Assembly: GCA_016490735.1 (NCBI GenBank)
Contig: JAEMWC010000119.1
Span: forward strand, 385,001 to 449,000
Direction of reading: 5' to 3'
DNA length: 64,000 nucleotides
Source of the DNA: Pachyseris speciosa
Lineage: Eukaryota > Cnidaria > Anthozoa > Scleractinia > Pachyseridae
A model generated the notes under the pieces. The model saw nothing but the letters and a program-made list of their open reading frames with translations, was not told where the DNA came from and did not search any database. A program made the position numbers and the translations under genes. Each line of letters starts with the position of its first letter. Position 1 is the first letter of the stretch. This document shows positions 17,471-28,036 of this stretch, one piece after another.

Positions 17471-18472
17471 GCAAAATGAATCAACGCCTTTCAAAAATTT
17501 ATTACAGTCCGCAAGGTTATTGGAAGGGTTTGCCGCGGCGAAAAAACTGGCCCAAGCTGCAAAGGTTTCGGAAGCCGCCGCCAAACAATGGCTGCATAAA
17601 CAGGCGCTTTGGCAGGTTTTTCTTCCTGCCCCGCGCCACATTCCCCGGCCGAAGTTTGACATTCCAATCCCCAATGCGGCGCATCAGGCCGATCTGCTTT
17701 TTATGCCCCACGACAGGGTAGGTCGCAAAACTTTCAAATACGCGCTAACGGTTGTTGATGTGGCCAGCCGACTCAAAGCGGCCGAGCCTTTGGCCACAAA
17801 AAATTCCGACGAGGTGGCGCAAGCCTTTCAAAAGATTTATAAACGCGGGCCGCTTCGATGGCCAAAGCTGCTTCAAGTGGACCCGGGGCGGGAATTTATG
17901 GGCGCGGTTTCCAGGGAAATGGAAAAACATGGAACAACCATTCGCCGCGGGCATGTGGAGGTGCATCGCGACCAGGCAATTGTGGAACGCTTTAATCGTA
18001 CTCTGGCAGAGCGCCTGTTTCGACAGCAATACGCGGTTGAAATACGGTTGGCAAAAGGGGAACGAGCGGTTGAGTGGGTGGCGCGGCTTCCCAGAGTTGT
18101 TGCCGCAACGAATAATCAAACAACTCGGCTGACTGGTTTGAAACCCGCAGTCCCTATCCAAAAACAATTTGTTTCTGCTCGGCCTGCAACTTTTTATTCC
18201 CGACCTGTTGGAAGGGACGAAAAATTCTCCCTGCCGGAACAGAGGTGCGCTATCTGTACCAACCCGGCGAGTTGGAAGAAGGCACACGCCGAGCAACAGA
18301 TCCAATCTGGTCGCTGAAAGTTTTCGAGGTTGCGCGGGTTATGATTAAACCTGGCCAACCGGTGATGTATTGGATTGCCGACTCTGAAATGGGCGGCGGA
18401 CCAAAACGCAGCTTCGTGCGGGAAGAGTTAATGGTTGTTCCACCAAACACCGACCGAGCTCCCCCCTGCTAA
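17469..18472 (+). pseudogene. Retroviral-type (rve) integrase of the Polinton, two frameshifts
   Basis: Expected N-terminal sequence (MNQRLSKIYYSPQGYWKG) is in the frame of ATG 17476; the catalytic core is in the frame entered near 17527. The core has HQADLLF (D at about 17691), QVDPGREFMG (D at about 17880) and VERFNRTLAERL (E at about 17985, 35 residues after the second D). A second frame change near 18225 leads to RYLYQPGELEEGT and a chromodomain/SH3-like end (SFVREELMVVPP). The enzyme inserts the element and creates the short target duplication. Catalytic residues are intact but the frame is not. Confidence 0.85.
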
Positions 18473-18506
18473 GCCTGCTTAACATTATTTTTTACCCAGC
18501 TTCTTC

Positions 18507-18680
18507 TCAGGTAATAGCTGGTGGGAACAATTTCTTGGTATGTTTTATAGTAGCTTTCCACCGGCAAATCAAATTTGTGGTTTTTCCGGTTTGCAAACAT
18601 TGCAAACAAGCGCCGTTAAATTCTGGACACTTTGTGCTTACAAAAATTTTTACAATAATTCCTTCGCACACTGGTATCAT
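18507..18680 (-). CDS. Small Cys-containing ORF after the polymerase
   Basis: 57 residues from the ATG at 18680 (MIPVCEGIIVKIF ... CPEFNGACLQCLQTGK ... LFPPAIT). The spaced Cys pairs could bind zinc. It starts 8 bp after the polymerase stop, on the same strand. I do not recognise it. Confidence 0.4.
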   Translation of the reverse strand: MIPVCEGIIVKIFVSTKCPEFNGACLQCLQTGKTTNLICRWKATIKHTKKLFPPAIT

Positions 18681-18687
18681 TGTCGTA

Positions 18688-21600
18688 TTACAGGTGATAT
18701 TCAATTGGCTCGGTGTGGATACCATCCGGCAACACCCACCTCTTGCCGTAAAAGGCACTCAACCCCAGCTTTTGTTGCGTGTATGAAACCATTCTTCCTT
18801 CTCGCATTCGAAAACCCTTGTTTGTTGCCATGTCTAGTGCCCGTAAAGTGCAGCCTCAAAACGTTCCCACCGGATTGCGTTTTGCCTTTGGTTTATCCCT
18901 TTTGTGCTAAACTTGCTTTTCTCCCCTTCCTTGTCGACGTAATAACATTTACAGCAAAGGGCAATCATTCGACTTCCTTCACACTCCAGTTTAAACAACC
19001 CTGGAGTGCGACCGCTCCACTTGTCCCAGGCAAGCCACTTGTTTTTTTCTGCCTCAAACCGCGCTTTCATCTCGGGTTTAACTGCGTTTGCAAGTGTGTC
19101 TGCCGATATAGCCATGCAGCAGCTGTCTGTGTCCATCTGAATTAACTCAAAATCGCTTCGGTCTACATACTTATCCAAAAAGTCGTAATAAAATTCTAGC
19201 ATCCTTAGTTTGGCCAACTGATAAACCGCAATTCCAACCTGAAACGGTCTTTCAATTGTAATCTTTTTCTTTCTGCTTTCAATCTGGTATGCATCCCCAA
19301 TCTCATCCAAATCCACGAAAAACGCGCTTCGCAATTCTTTGTCAACAACCTTTTCACTCTTTGTGAAGCAAGTGTTTGTGTGTCGTTCGACGGCCTCAAT
19401 CATCTTTCCATAAGCGCTGTTTCCTAAAAGTTTAAAGACGTCAGCCAGTAGCGCCTTGCTTTTGTCGACGTCGCCCGTCCGGCGAGCCTCGGTTACTTGC
19501 TCCACAAACCAGGTGAAAATCTTTTTGGGTTGGTAATCAATTGTTCGGTGAATGGCAGTGATCACCAGCCCGTGATCAATGTACTAACGAAGCATCGGAG
19601 CATACACCAACATTTTTTCGGCCTTTAGCGCGCCCACCAACTTTCTTCCATCGCCTCTGTTTCTTCCTGTTTTTCTCAAGTATTCCATCATATGCTCTGG
19701 CACAGCTTGCTCTGGCACTTGCTTGTTAATGAAAAGCGGACACATTTCTTCGAACTTGGGGCGCATGGCTTCAGGCACTTCAATGTCAACTTCCGCAAAA
19801 CCAAACCATTTTCCCTGTTTCAAACACTGTATGAACTTTGGCACCAGGATGGTTTTCTTTTCTTCTGGCACATGGATTACGGTTTCTTTCCCACACGGAA
19901 TGTGCTGAAGCATTGTTGACAGGTACAGGGCATTGGCGTCGTAACCCAGAATTTTTTTGCATGGTTTGCATGTGTTTCTTGTTTTGGTGTTGCCGGCTTC
20001 GTGGTAGCTTGTGAAGACCAAACTTGGCCCACCAACTACTGCGCCTTTCAACATGTCATAAGCTTCTTTGCAGGGGCTCCAAAGCTCAGCGCCGTGCTCA
20101 ACCGCTCCCCGCAACAGATAGTGCATGCTGACTCCTGGGATGCTGACTGCGTCTTTCAGGAGGTCAATTCCCTTTTCAGTGTAAAAACTCCGCATTTTGG
20201 TTAGTGCTTCAAGCCCCGGCTCAACGTCGAGGTTGTTGTAATAGCGCAGCCAGTCTGCAAAGGTTTTCATTCCTTTTGTTTGAAATGTTTTGACACAACT
20301 TTTCCATTCTTCTGGCGTCAGCACCCGCTCGTTTTTCAATGTGGAAAACCACTCTTTGTATTCAGGCAAGCTTGGGTAATCGAGTTTTTCCGGGTTGTCA
20401 AACCATTCATAGGGGAACCACGATTTGGTGTTTTCACACCCATATGCTTTTACCCATTTGTCATAGCTGGTTCCTGGGCCCAGATAGTTGATTATGTCCA
20501 GCATTCGAAAACCAGGGGGAGCATGTACATAATCTTGTTGGCTGATTTGGCTACTCTTACGTTTTCCATGTCGGTCAACACATCAACCAGATACTCTTTC
20601 ACAAGATTCAAATCATATCGCCCTGAGTTGAATCCCACTACAGGAATTTCGTTGCACCAGTTCAGAATGTGGGCTCTTTGTTTTTTCGGAAGGAGGTGAA
20701 TTGTGTCTGGGATGTATTTTTGGGTTGTCTTTCTGATTTCTTCCCCTCGCCTTTGCAGTTCTTCACAAAACTTGCGTAGCAGCTCTTTGGGGTCTCTGTC
20801 GCAGATGTGCGTTGGGGTGGGGTTCAGTGTGTCGCCCATCGAGAAACAGATTGGTTTGTGCTCGTTTTGTATTGTCAGAGTTGAGGTTGGATCCTTTGTT
20901 GTGGCTTTGTCTCCGTATGCTTCAAAGTCAAACAGAATTGCGTGTGGAAACGTTTGTGTGTATACTGACGGAAGAGGTTCGAAGGTTTTTTCTACTTGAC
21001 AGGCCCATACTTCAACCACATTGAATTTCTCAGCTTTTAGTTTCGCAATTTTCTTTTGTGTTTGCTGGAATGCTTCTTCTACGGTCATTTTAGCTTTATC
21101 TTGGTTTTTTCCATGAAGAGTTCTTTCAATAATAATTTTTTTTCCTGTTGGGAAAACAGCGTGGACAACCGTGCCATAAACACCCGTGGTATTCAAATAC
21201 TGTCATGCTTGGAAAATGAAACCCGTCAACAGGATAACCTGACAACCACATTTCACCTCCATGCCCACATTGCGCGTGGTGAATATGTATTCCTCTTTTC
21301 TTTGCTTCTTTTTCAAGCCACCTAATAGATTGTGGGGACGCGTTGTTTTGGGGGAAGAAGGCTTCTTCAAATTTTGTTCGTGGTTTGGTGGTTGTTTTGT
21401 TTGGGCAGTGTATTACTGTTTCTCCTTTCGAAGATATTGCAATGTGTCGTTGCAGATGACATGCTTTTGTAAACCTTCCTTGACAGTGTGGACAAGTGTA
21501 AGTGGTTCCCAACCCTCTATGTTGTTCTTAATCAGAAAAGCATGACCTTCGTAAACACCAATTGTAATAATTTTGGGTGCTCTCAGGTTGGGTGTTTTCA

Positions 21601-22509
21601 AAAGCTTCCAAACGATTTCTTCGTTTTGCCTTTCTAGTTCAAACACCCGAAAACCAATCCATTCTGAAATTGGTTTATTGTGATTAAAATGGTTTTCAAC
21701 TTTTTCAAGTTCATCCAAAGATGTTTTGAGGCAGTCTCTAGGGGGTTTCTCAAGTTGAAGAAAGCTTTGTGCAAGCTCCCTCGCTTTTTGTGTGCATCGG
21801 TCTCTTCTTGCGCCTTGAAACACGGCCATGCACCGCCAGAGACAAAGGTTATCTTGATATGTGTCCAAACAGTGAATTCCGTGACGACCCTGGGATAATG
21901 CTTGTAACCAATCAGGAAGTGGCCCTGTTCCAATCAAAGCCGGTCTCGTAAATATAATTTTTACCAAAACATCTTCAAACATGTCAAACACCCATTTCGT
22001 GCTTGGCCTGCCCATTTCTTCTTCCAATCTTCGGGCTTCTCTTTCTTCCAAAAATTCCCTTGCTTGCGCTCTGTTGTTAATCCATTGTATGTCTTCTCGT
22101 TTATTATGGTGAAATAATAACAAGGATTCATCTTCCATGTTGCGCAACCAATAGGAATAAGCATAACGAATGTAAAAGGATGTTCGTGTAGTTTCGTTAA
22201 TTTTGTTCATAAAGTAATTGGTTTGGTTTCTTCTAGGTTTTCAAACACCCTCCATTCAATAAACCGGCGCCCCCGCCTTGCCCTGCTTTGTTGCACACCT
22301 TCTCTTTCTCTGTTTTGTTGTTGAAAAAAATCTTCAAGAATGCCATAATTTCCTGTGGCGGGGTTTCTTTCAATAACAGGGCGCCTTGGAGCGGCTCGGC
22401 CCCTTCGAGGTGGGGCAACTGGAGGGGTTCTTCTTCTTCGGGGTGCAGGGACTGGTGGCTCACCACTCATCATACCACGCTCGCCACTGTTCAATTGCCG
22501 GGCCGCCAT
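18688..22509 (-). pseudogene. Protein-primed DNA polymerase B (pPolB), about 1.27 kb codons, multiple breaks
   Basis: It starts in the right TIR with the shared MAARQLNSGERG leader, then an Arg/Pro-rich segment. Breaks: an ATGA overlap at 22207-22210, near 21515, near 21150 (A8), near 20515 (C5), TAG at 19584-19586, and near 18840. Visible domains in order: DNLCLWRCMAVF and GHAFLIKN; a C2H2 finger (CPHCQGRFTKACHLQRH); an endonuclease-like FEYHGCLWHGCPRC; ExoI DFEAYGD (about 20929); ExoII GFNSGRYD; motif A GYDANALYL (about 19940); motif B KLLGNSAYGK; motif C MDTDSCC (about 19133). All catalytic residues survive. It would replicate the linear element from a terminal protein primer. Confidence 0.9.
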
Positions 22510-22869
22510 ATATGTGCGCGGAAATTTTTCAAAAAAATAATTAATTTCTTGTGCCGCGTGGCCTTATATACCAGTCTCGCATCCTATATGTTTGTGCTTT
22601 TTTCCTCGTCGCTCCGCTCCTCGGTGCTTATAAGAGGGACAAAGGGTTACCGAAATAAGTGTTAATTGGTTACGAGTAGTAGGTAAGGAGCCAGTCCAGT
22701 ACTCACCGGATAAAACATATTAAAATAAAGCTTAATAAGGTAAATTAAGTCTTATTTAAACATGATTGAGTGGGCAAAATTATGTTTAAATAAGACTTAA
22801 TTTACTTTATTAAGCTTTATTTTAATATGTTTTAGTAGGTGGTACTGGACTGACTCCTTACCTACTACT
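22458..22869 (-). repeat. Polinton right terminal inverted repeat (412 bp)
   Basis: Reverse complement of 4613-5024 at about 98% identity by eye; ends CTCCTTACCTACTACT. It holds the palindrome at about 22675-22868, a TATA box at 22564-22570 and the polymerase start codon at 22507-22509. The hairpin keeps the same outer/inner asymmetry as the left TIR. Confidence 0.95.
22564..22570 (-). promoter_or_regulatory. TATA box in right TIR, upstream of pPolB
   Basis: TATATAA on the minus strand, 55 bp upstream of the polymerase ATG. Mirror of the left TIR box. Confidence 0.6.
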
Positions 22870-22946
22870 ACAACTGCGAGGATTATCCTTCATTTGATTT
22901 CATTTCCGCAGTTCATATATGATTTATTTCATATATCATTCACAAA
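22870..22946 (+). repeat. SINE tail, right of the Polinton
   Basis: ACAACTGCGAGGATTATCC ... TTCATATATGATTTATTTC is the tail of the coral-type tRNA SINE, followed by CAACTAATT at 22947-22955, the partner of the 4422-4430 duplication. The first five bases are the Polinton target duplication. Confidence 0.75.
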
Positions 22947-22960
22947 CAACTAATTGGAAA

Positions 22961-23275
22961 TTAAAATTTGAAACCATGCAGTAAACAATTTGAATGATAC
23001 CACATCCCTTGTGTAATATAACCTCTCGCTTCAGGCCTACAACTCTCACTTAGTCCTCCATCTAGCTCTTCATATTCACTGATCATTATATCACGCTTGA
23101 TCTTGCCACTTTTTCCATCCCGCAAAAACTTAAAGAAAAAGGTGTTGACTTCATCAACAGCACAATGGCTTGTTGGAAAAGGTGACAAAACGTACGTGAG
23201 TTGAGAGAAAACTAAGCTTTTTAGCACTGTAATTTTTCCAAGTAGACTTAATCTTCGCAGTTCCCAGCAGCCCAA
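22961..23275 (-). pseudogene. LINE reverse-transcriptase C-terminal fragment
   Basis: Contains LRRLSLLGKITVLKSLVFSQ, LSPFPTSHCAVDEVN and FLRDGKSGKIKRDIM, the thumb/post-RT order of CR1- or L1-like reverse transcriptases. Catalytic motifs lie outside the fragment. It stops early and is a dead 5'- and 3'-truncated copy. Confidence 0.7.
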
Positions 23276-23743
23276 GCTTGTCTTGAGTTCTGTTAACTTT
23301 TTATCGTTGTTTGAGTGTTACTGACCGTTATCACTGTATGTGGTAGGAGACCACCGGCAATGCAACAAACACAAACGCTAGGCGGAGCAATTTGAAACTG
23401 ATTGTCACGAGGAGCAAACAGTGGAAATTTCCCCATTCAAACTTTATACTCTCTTTTACTGATGGGACAGTTCTAAATTCCTCTCAATGTTGGGTCCTAG
23501 CATATCTTTCAAACCCAATTTTACATGATCAGGAAATGCACATCGCTACAGCAGGCTTCGCCGTTCATGGTCACGTTGACTCGTAAGTTGCGTGATGAAC
23601 TTATTTGCATAATTTTAACTTTTCGCGTGCCCCGCGTGGCTCTGAGGAACAAAGGACGACTGCTCGCGGTCTAATGTTTGGGATACCAAAGTACTATATA
23701 CACAAAGCTAACAACTGATCGAGCAGATAGATGATAGGTATGA
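23276..23743. other. Intronic repeat, no gene
   Basis: The block TTGAAA...TTGTCACGAGGAGCAAAC...TGGAAATTTCCCCATTCAAACTTTAT recurs near 27735-27860, 46950-47110 and 57260-57320. It is another part of the duplicated intron of the HEPN/death-domain genes. No coding evidence. Confidence 0.5.
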
Positions 23744-23771
23744 ATAACACTGTGGCAAAAGGGATATAAAC

Positions 23772-24002
23772 ATGTTAGAAAGGACAAACGCGCGCGCTTT
23801 GTTTGTGTGCAATAACAGGGCTACACCCTACCATCAGCTACTTCAACGAATAGGCTCAACATCAACTTTAAAAAACCGTCGCACACAGGATATGCTGGTG
23901 GCTGTAAATAATATTCTCCAAGGCAAAGCTAAATCCAGTTTTAACAGACTTATAAATGTAAAGAAAACAGCGTATAACAAAAGTAAGCACCACAAAATAT
24001 AG
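23772..24002 (+). pseudogene. LINE reverse-transcriptase C-terminal fragment, second copy
   Basis: Same stretch as 1973-2206 (CNNRATPYHQLLQRIG, RRTQDMLVAVNNILQG), with a stop at the end. It was duplicated together with its flanks. Confidence 0.45.
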
Positions 24003-24253
24003 ACTGAAGTCATGGCGTTATTCCGCAGCTAAGCCCTGAAACTCATTATCTCATGACATTTGCGTTGTAGCAGGCACAAAGACTTTTTAAAGCAATTTCG
24101 TCAAGTAAAGGTTAATAGTTAAGCATTGTAGGTCTTAGGTTGTAATTCGAAAACCTTTATATTTTAATTTCTTATATTGATTATTGAATATTTTAGTTTT
24201 ACCTTTTTGTTGTGGAGCACACGGAAACTAGCGAAAGCTAAGTGTGTATGTCT

Positions 24254-24352
24254 GCATGTCTGTCTGTCTGTCTGTCTGATTGTCTGTCTGCCCGTCTGTC
24301 TGCCTGTCTGTCTGTCTGTCTGTCTGTATGTATGTATGTATGTATGTATGTA
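24254..24352. repeat. Microsatellite (TGTC)n (TATG)n
   Basis: Short paralogue of the tract at 2410-2672; the long TG run is missing. Confidence 0.95.
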
Positions 24353-24460
24353 TTCATGACGCTCATTGCTTTGAACAAAAAAGGGTTAAGAAATAATAGA
24401 GACAAATTAAATCGTTCGTTCTGTAAACTAATGCCATATTTCACACTGGTATGTTAACAG

Positions 24461-24544
24461 GGACCTTGGCTGAGCTTGACGTCAGTGTGATGACACCTGA
24501 GATCAGCAGCTGGGAGGAATATGACCGTCCTTTGGATTCGATAG
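24461..24544 (+). CDS. Gene A mini-exon copy 2 (84 bp, phase 1-1), candidate
   Basis: Same sequence and splice contexts as 2773-2856 (TTAACAG|GG ... ATAG|GTGACA). Open in phase 1. Confidence 0.5.
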
Positions 24545-24975
24545 GTGACAACCTCTATTCCTTCATTACGTAGCATGCTCAGTAGCGCGTAGCCATAAGC
24601 CAAGTGAGCTGAAATCACAAATGCGAATTCAAAGGTGACACTGGAATGCACATGCAACGATCGACGAATTGTTAGAAGTGTAACGGGTGACCGTTGAGTG
24701 ACGGACGTCCATGGTACTCAGTTTAAGGAAGACACCACATAAAATATTCATTGCTATACCACTGTCCCTCAAACTCTGATCCCCGCACGCTTCAAAAGGA
24801 AAATATCGAGGAGGTGTCTCAGTTTCACTTCGAAACTCTTAAAAGTATCTCCACTAGATGACGAAGTAGCTTGGTTTTTCTTAGCCAGTTGAGAACTTGA
24901 AAGGGTTAAGAAATAATAGAAACAAATGGTTTGTTCTGTAAATTAACGCCACATTTGACACTGGTATGTTAACAG

Positions 24976-25059
24976 GGAACTTGGCTGAGCTTGACGTCAG
25001 TGTGGTGACACCTGAGATCAGAGGATGGAAGAAATATGACCGTCTTTTGGATTCGATAG
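24976..25059 (+). CDS. Gene A mini-exon copy 3 (84 bp, phase 1-1), candidate
   Basis: A few substitutions from copies 1 and 2, encoding LAELDVSVVTPEIRGWKKY. Acceptor, donor, length and open frame are preserved despite the divergence, which mildly supports use. Confidence 0.5.
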
Positions 25060-25734
25060 GTGACAACCTCTATTCCTTTATTACGTAGCATGCTCAGTAG
25101 CGCGTAGCCATAAGCCAAGCGAGCTGAAATCACAAATGCGAATTCAAAGTTGACGCTGGAAGTGTAACGGGTGACCGTTGAGTGACGGACGTCCATGGTT
25201 ACTCAGTTTAAGGAAGACACCACATAAAATATTCATTGCTATACCACTGTCCCTCAAACTCTGACCCCCGCACGCTTCAAAAGGAAAATATCGAGGAGGT
25301 GTCTCAGTTTTACTTCGAAAATCTTAAAAGCATGTCCACTAGGTGACGAAGTAGCTTGGTTTTTCTTAGTCAGTTAAAAACTTGAAACTCCCATGACTTC
25401 GTGTAAGCGCTTCTTCATAAAACAACGACAATTACAATGAAACTCTTGGCTTGATTCCCGTTACGGTTATTAGATTCAGTCGCATTGATCTACACACATT
25501 CACAACGCTCATTAATTTGTATAAAAAGAGTTAAGAAATTATAGAATCAACAATCGTTCGTTCTGTAAAGGCTATACTTCACACTGGTATGAAAGAGGCA
25601 ACTTGGCTGAGCCTGCCATCGGTGCTCAGCAGCGTAGAGCGGTAAGACAAGTAGGGTGACAAGCAAGTAACGCACCTAACTTAGTTAATAAGTTAACATG
25701 GGAAGTTAAATTGCCCCTAATCACAAAATATTTT

Positions 25735-26137
25735 TTCGCTTAAATACTTCTTTGCACCTGTTCAACATGCATTGCGCCTTTTTGCGCCTTTTTAAATAAA
25801 ATCTTGAATTTTTACAGGCTGTAAAAGTTACGAGATTTGGCCATCATCTGTCCCACGACCGAGCTAGTAAGGGGCTTGGGTCTAGTCCTGGTTTTACGTC
25901 ACATCGTCACAAACTGCTTTGCGTGCATGTTTACAAACACTTAATGCGATGCAAATCGGGTTGTGACGTAAAACCAGGAATAGACCCGTGCCCTTTACAA
26001 GCTCGTTCGTGGGACAGATGATGGCTAGATTTCGTAACTTTTACAGCCTTTGAAAAATCAAGATTTAGTTTAAAAAGGCGCAGCACGTTTCGAACAGGTG
26101 CAAAGATTTATTTAAGCGAAACAAATATTTTTTTCGT
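25735..26137. mobile_element. Fold-back element (about 400 bp inverted repeat)
   Basis: The left arm (TTTCGCTTAAATAC...CTTTGCACCTGTTC ... CATCATCTGTCCCACGA ... CCTGGTTTTACGTCACA) is mirrored by the right arm (TGTGACGTAAAACCAGG ... TCGTGGGACAGATGATGG ... GAACAGGTGCAAAG ... TTTAAGCGAAA). Arms are about 180-190 bp around a short centre. A truncated copy of one end is at 4280-4320. No coding capacity. Confidence 0.85.
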
Positions 26138-26301
26138 CCGCGATCGCGGACGAATTGCTACAAGTGTTCCGGGTAACCGTTGAGTAAGATACCATGCACT
26201 TGAAATATTCATTGCTATACCGGCTCTGTTCCTCTAACTCTTATCCCTGCTCGCTTTGAAAGGAAAGATCGAGGTGGTGTCATGATTTTACTTCGTAACT
26301 G

Positions 26302-26642
26302 CCGCCGACGGGTTAGCTCAGTGGTAGAGCACCGGACTAGCGTGCGGGAGGTCGGTGGTTCAAACCCCGGTCGGACCAACACTGTAATAACATCTGCAAA
26401 TGGTTAGACTTTCTAGTCTTCTCGGATAAGGACGATAAACCGTAGGCTCCGTCTCATAACTCTTCATAATTGATTCTGTGGGACGTAAAAGAACCCACAC
26501 ACTGTTCGAAAAGAGTAGTAGGAGTAGTAGACGTAGTTCCCGGTGTGGTGGTCTTCATCTCATCTGATGATTAAATGCTCGGAGATATTAGCTGCACAAG
26601 CTACTCTTAAATCCGAGGGTAAATAATGTGATGTGATGTATG
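26302..26642 (+). mobile_element. tRNA-derived SINE
   Basis: The head has an A box (TTAGCTCAGTGGTAGAG) and a B box (GGTTCAAACCC). The body includes a GGACGTAAAAGAACCCAC block, and the end is a GTGATGTGATGTA tail. AACTG at 26297-26301 repeats at 26643-26647, and the duplicated intron unit resumes after it. Not a functional tRNA gene because the stems are imperfect. Confidence 0.8.
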
Positions 26643-26915
26643 AACTGTTAAAGCTCCACTAGGCACAGTGCTGAAGCAGTAGCTTGTCATGGCCAGTTGA
26701 AACTGGAAACCATCTCTTCGTGTAAACTGTTCACACTGGTAAATTAACAGGCAACTAGGCTGTTTGAGTGTCAGCTAAGCGTACCAGTATGGCAGAAGAC
26801 CACCAATAATTAAATAAACGGCACTCAACTGAGAAAGAGAATGTTAAGCTGGACCGAAATTGTACAAATAACATTTTTACGATCTTTTATATATCACGCA
26901 TTTTTTCTTTTACAG

Positions 26916-27020
26916 TCCACTCGCGGAGAAGTTCAAAGGACTCTGGCAGCTCGTCCGCGTGCGGAGAGTTCTTATCAGATAGTGATGACGAGAATGAAGG
27001 CAAAAGCAGTGTTCACAAAA
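26916..27020 (+). CDS. Gene A acidic linker exon (105 bp, phase 1-1)
   Basis: Bounded by a strong acceptor (TTTTTTCTTTTACAG) and a donor (AAAA|GTAAGC). In phase 1 it encodes a Ser-rich then acidic segment (SSKDSGSSSACGEFLSDSDD, then ENEGK). Homologous exons are at 46214 (gene B, decayed) and 57062 and 59194 (gene C). The phase fits both the HEPN donor at 879 and the death-domain acceptor at 28036. The exon is a linker with possible phosphorylation sites. Confidence 0.7.
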
Positions 27021-27091
27021 GTAAGCCCAAAATGTTAGTGTACTTCTTCACTACAGATAAATCAAAAGGTATTTTGGTTGTTTGGGTGTTA

Positions 27092-27669
27092 TGTATCAGT
27101 CAATTCCAAAGGCGCCCATCCCCCCAACCCGGGCATATCCCGGGTATTAGATCCGAATATTTGTCCCGCACGGTGGGGCATTTGACTTTCGGCTAAACAT
27201 CGGTCGGCGGTCGCCAGCTAAAGGGTTTCGCAAAGGTTTCGCGCGCAAATATTCATTCATTCACCACGGGAGCCGCTTCGCTCCCTTCACTTCAAGATTC
27301 CGCGTAGGTTTTGCGTTGTTTACAAAATCTACAGTTGATATGCCTTTATTCGCAGTTTGGAGTGCCAACAAAAGAGATCGGAAAAGAGTTTTGACGCACA
27401 ATTTTTCGGATTTCGTTTGAAAAAGGTAAGCGATTTTAGAATAAAATATTCATTATGAGCGGGGAGCGTGCCAAAATGCTTCATGCAACGAGTGATTTGT
27501 TATATATTTGCACTTGATTTTCCCTTTTTGAGGCCCTGACAGTGGGGCATTTGACTGTCAAAACTGGAAACACAGCGGGGCATTTGATCAAAATTTTTCA
27601 AAAAAAGTCAAATGCCCGGGTGTCCGCCCGGGGCGGGGGGGATGGGCACTTTTGGAATTGACTGATACA
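27092..27669. mobile_element. MITE family 'TGTATCAG' copy 1 (578 bp)
   Basis: Termini TGTATCAGTCAATTCC / rc, flanked by TTA at 27089-27091 and 27670-27672. Sister copy at 62050-62660. Contains repeated GGGGCATTTGAC blocks and a conserved AAAGGTAAGCG splice-donor-like site in the middle. PIF/Harbinger-type by its 3 bp TWA duplication. Confidence 0.85.
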
Positions 27670-28036
27670 TTAGCGTTACTACTGTGAAAGGAGGCCATCA
27701 AAACGGAACGCGAACGTTAGGCTGTGCAATTTAAAATTGTCACGAGGAGCAAACCGTGGAATTTCTCTTTACACACATTATCCTCTCCTTTATTGATGGA
27801 ACAGCTGTAAAATGTTTTGAATGTCTAGCATATCTCTCAATCTTAATTCTACATGAACAGCAAATGCAGCAGCCTTCTCCGAAATTAGCCGAAACACGAC
27901 ATCAAATTACCAGGTTGTTTATGGATCAAATAATGACTGTTTCCATGTGGGCTTTAGTACGTGGATATTTGTGTATAAATATGGTAGTTGTATTGTATTC
28001 AAGAAACGACAATGGCACATTTTCTTCATTGCCAGA

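Larger units (their letters stand above)
4613..22869. mobile_element. Polinton/Maverick-type DNA transposon (endogenous virus-like element), 18.26 kb
   Basis: Near-identical 412 bp terminal inverted repeats bound the element. ACAAC occurs at 4608-4612 and again at 22870-22874 (6 bp with one mismatch if extended). Joining the flanks restores GGGTTCACAACTGCGAGGAT, a SINE sequence seen intact at 50302-50321. Inside are the Polinton hallmarks: protein-primed DNA polymerase B, retroviral-type integrase, adenain-like protease, major capsid protein and penton. It also carries a PLA2 protein, a fibre and orphan genes. A packaging ATPase was not found. Structural and replication genes carry multiple frameshifts and stops. 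Size and content match the family; the copy looks inactive. Confidence 0.95.
23744..25440 (+). repeat. Segmental duplication, right copies of 1927-3240
   Basis: 23744-24900 matches 1927-3180; 24900-25440 repeats 2700-3240 a second time. The copies include the LINE remnant at 23772-24002, a shortened microsatellite at 24254-24352 and two mini-exons. Confidence 0.8.

Noticed and set aside
9689..19586. TAG readthrough or stop reassignment for the three amber codons
   Set aside because: Host exons and other elements here use TAG, TAA and TGA as normal stops, and TAA stops also occur in the same element.
21140..21160. Programmed ribosomal frameshifting in the polymerase at the A8 run
   Set aside because: Breaks of both directions occur throughout the element at unrelated sites, so decay or sequencing error is simpler.
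18540..21545. Plus-strand open frames across the polymerase
   Set aside because: Antisense shadows of pPolB; the minus strand carries all polymerase motifs.
22207..22509. Arg/Pro-rich ORF as a separate gene
   Set aside because: It reads into the polymerase with a 4 bp ATGA overlap, and Polinton polymerases often have such an N-terminal extension; treated as the polymerase N-terminus, though a separate gene remains possible.
26302..26400. Functional tRNA gene
   Set aside because: Acceptor and T stems are imperfect, and the sequence continues as a SINE body with a terminal GTGATGTGATGT tail.
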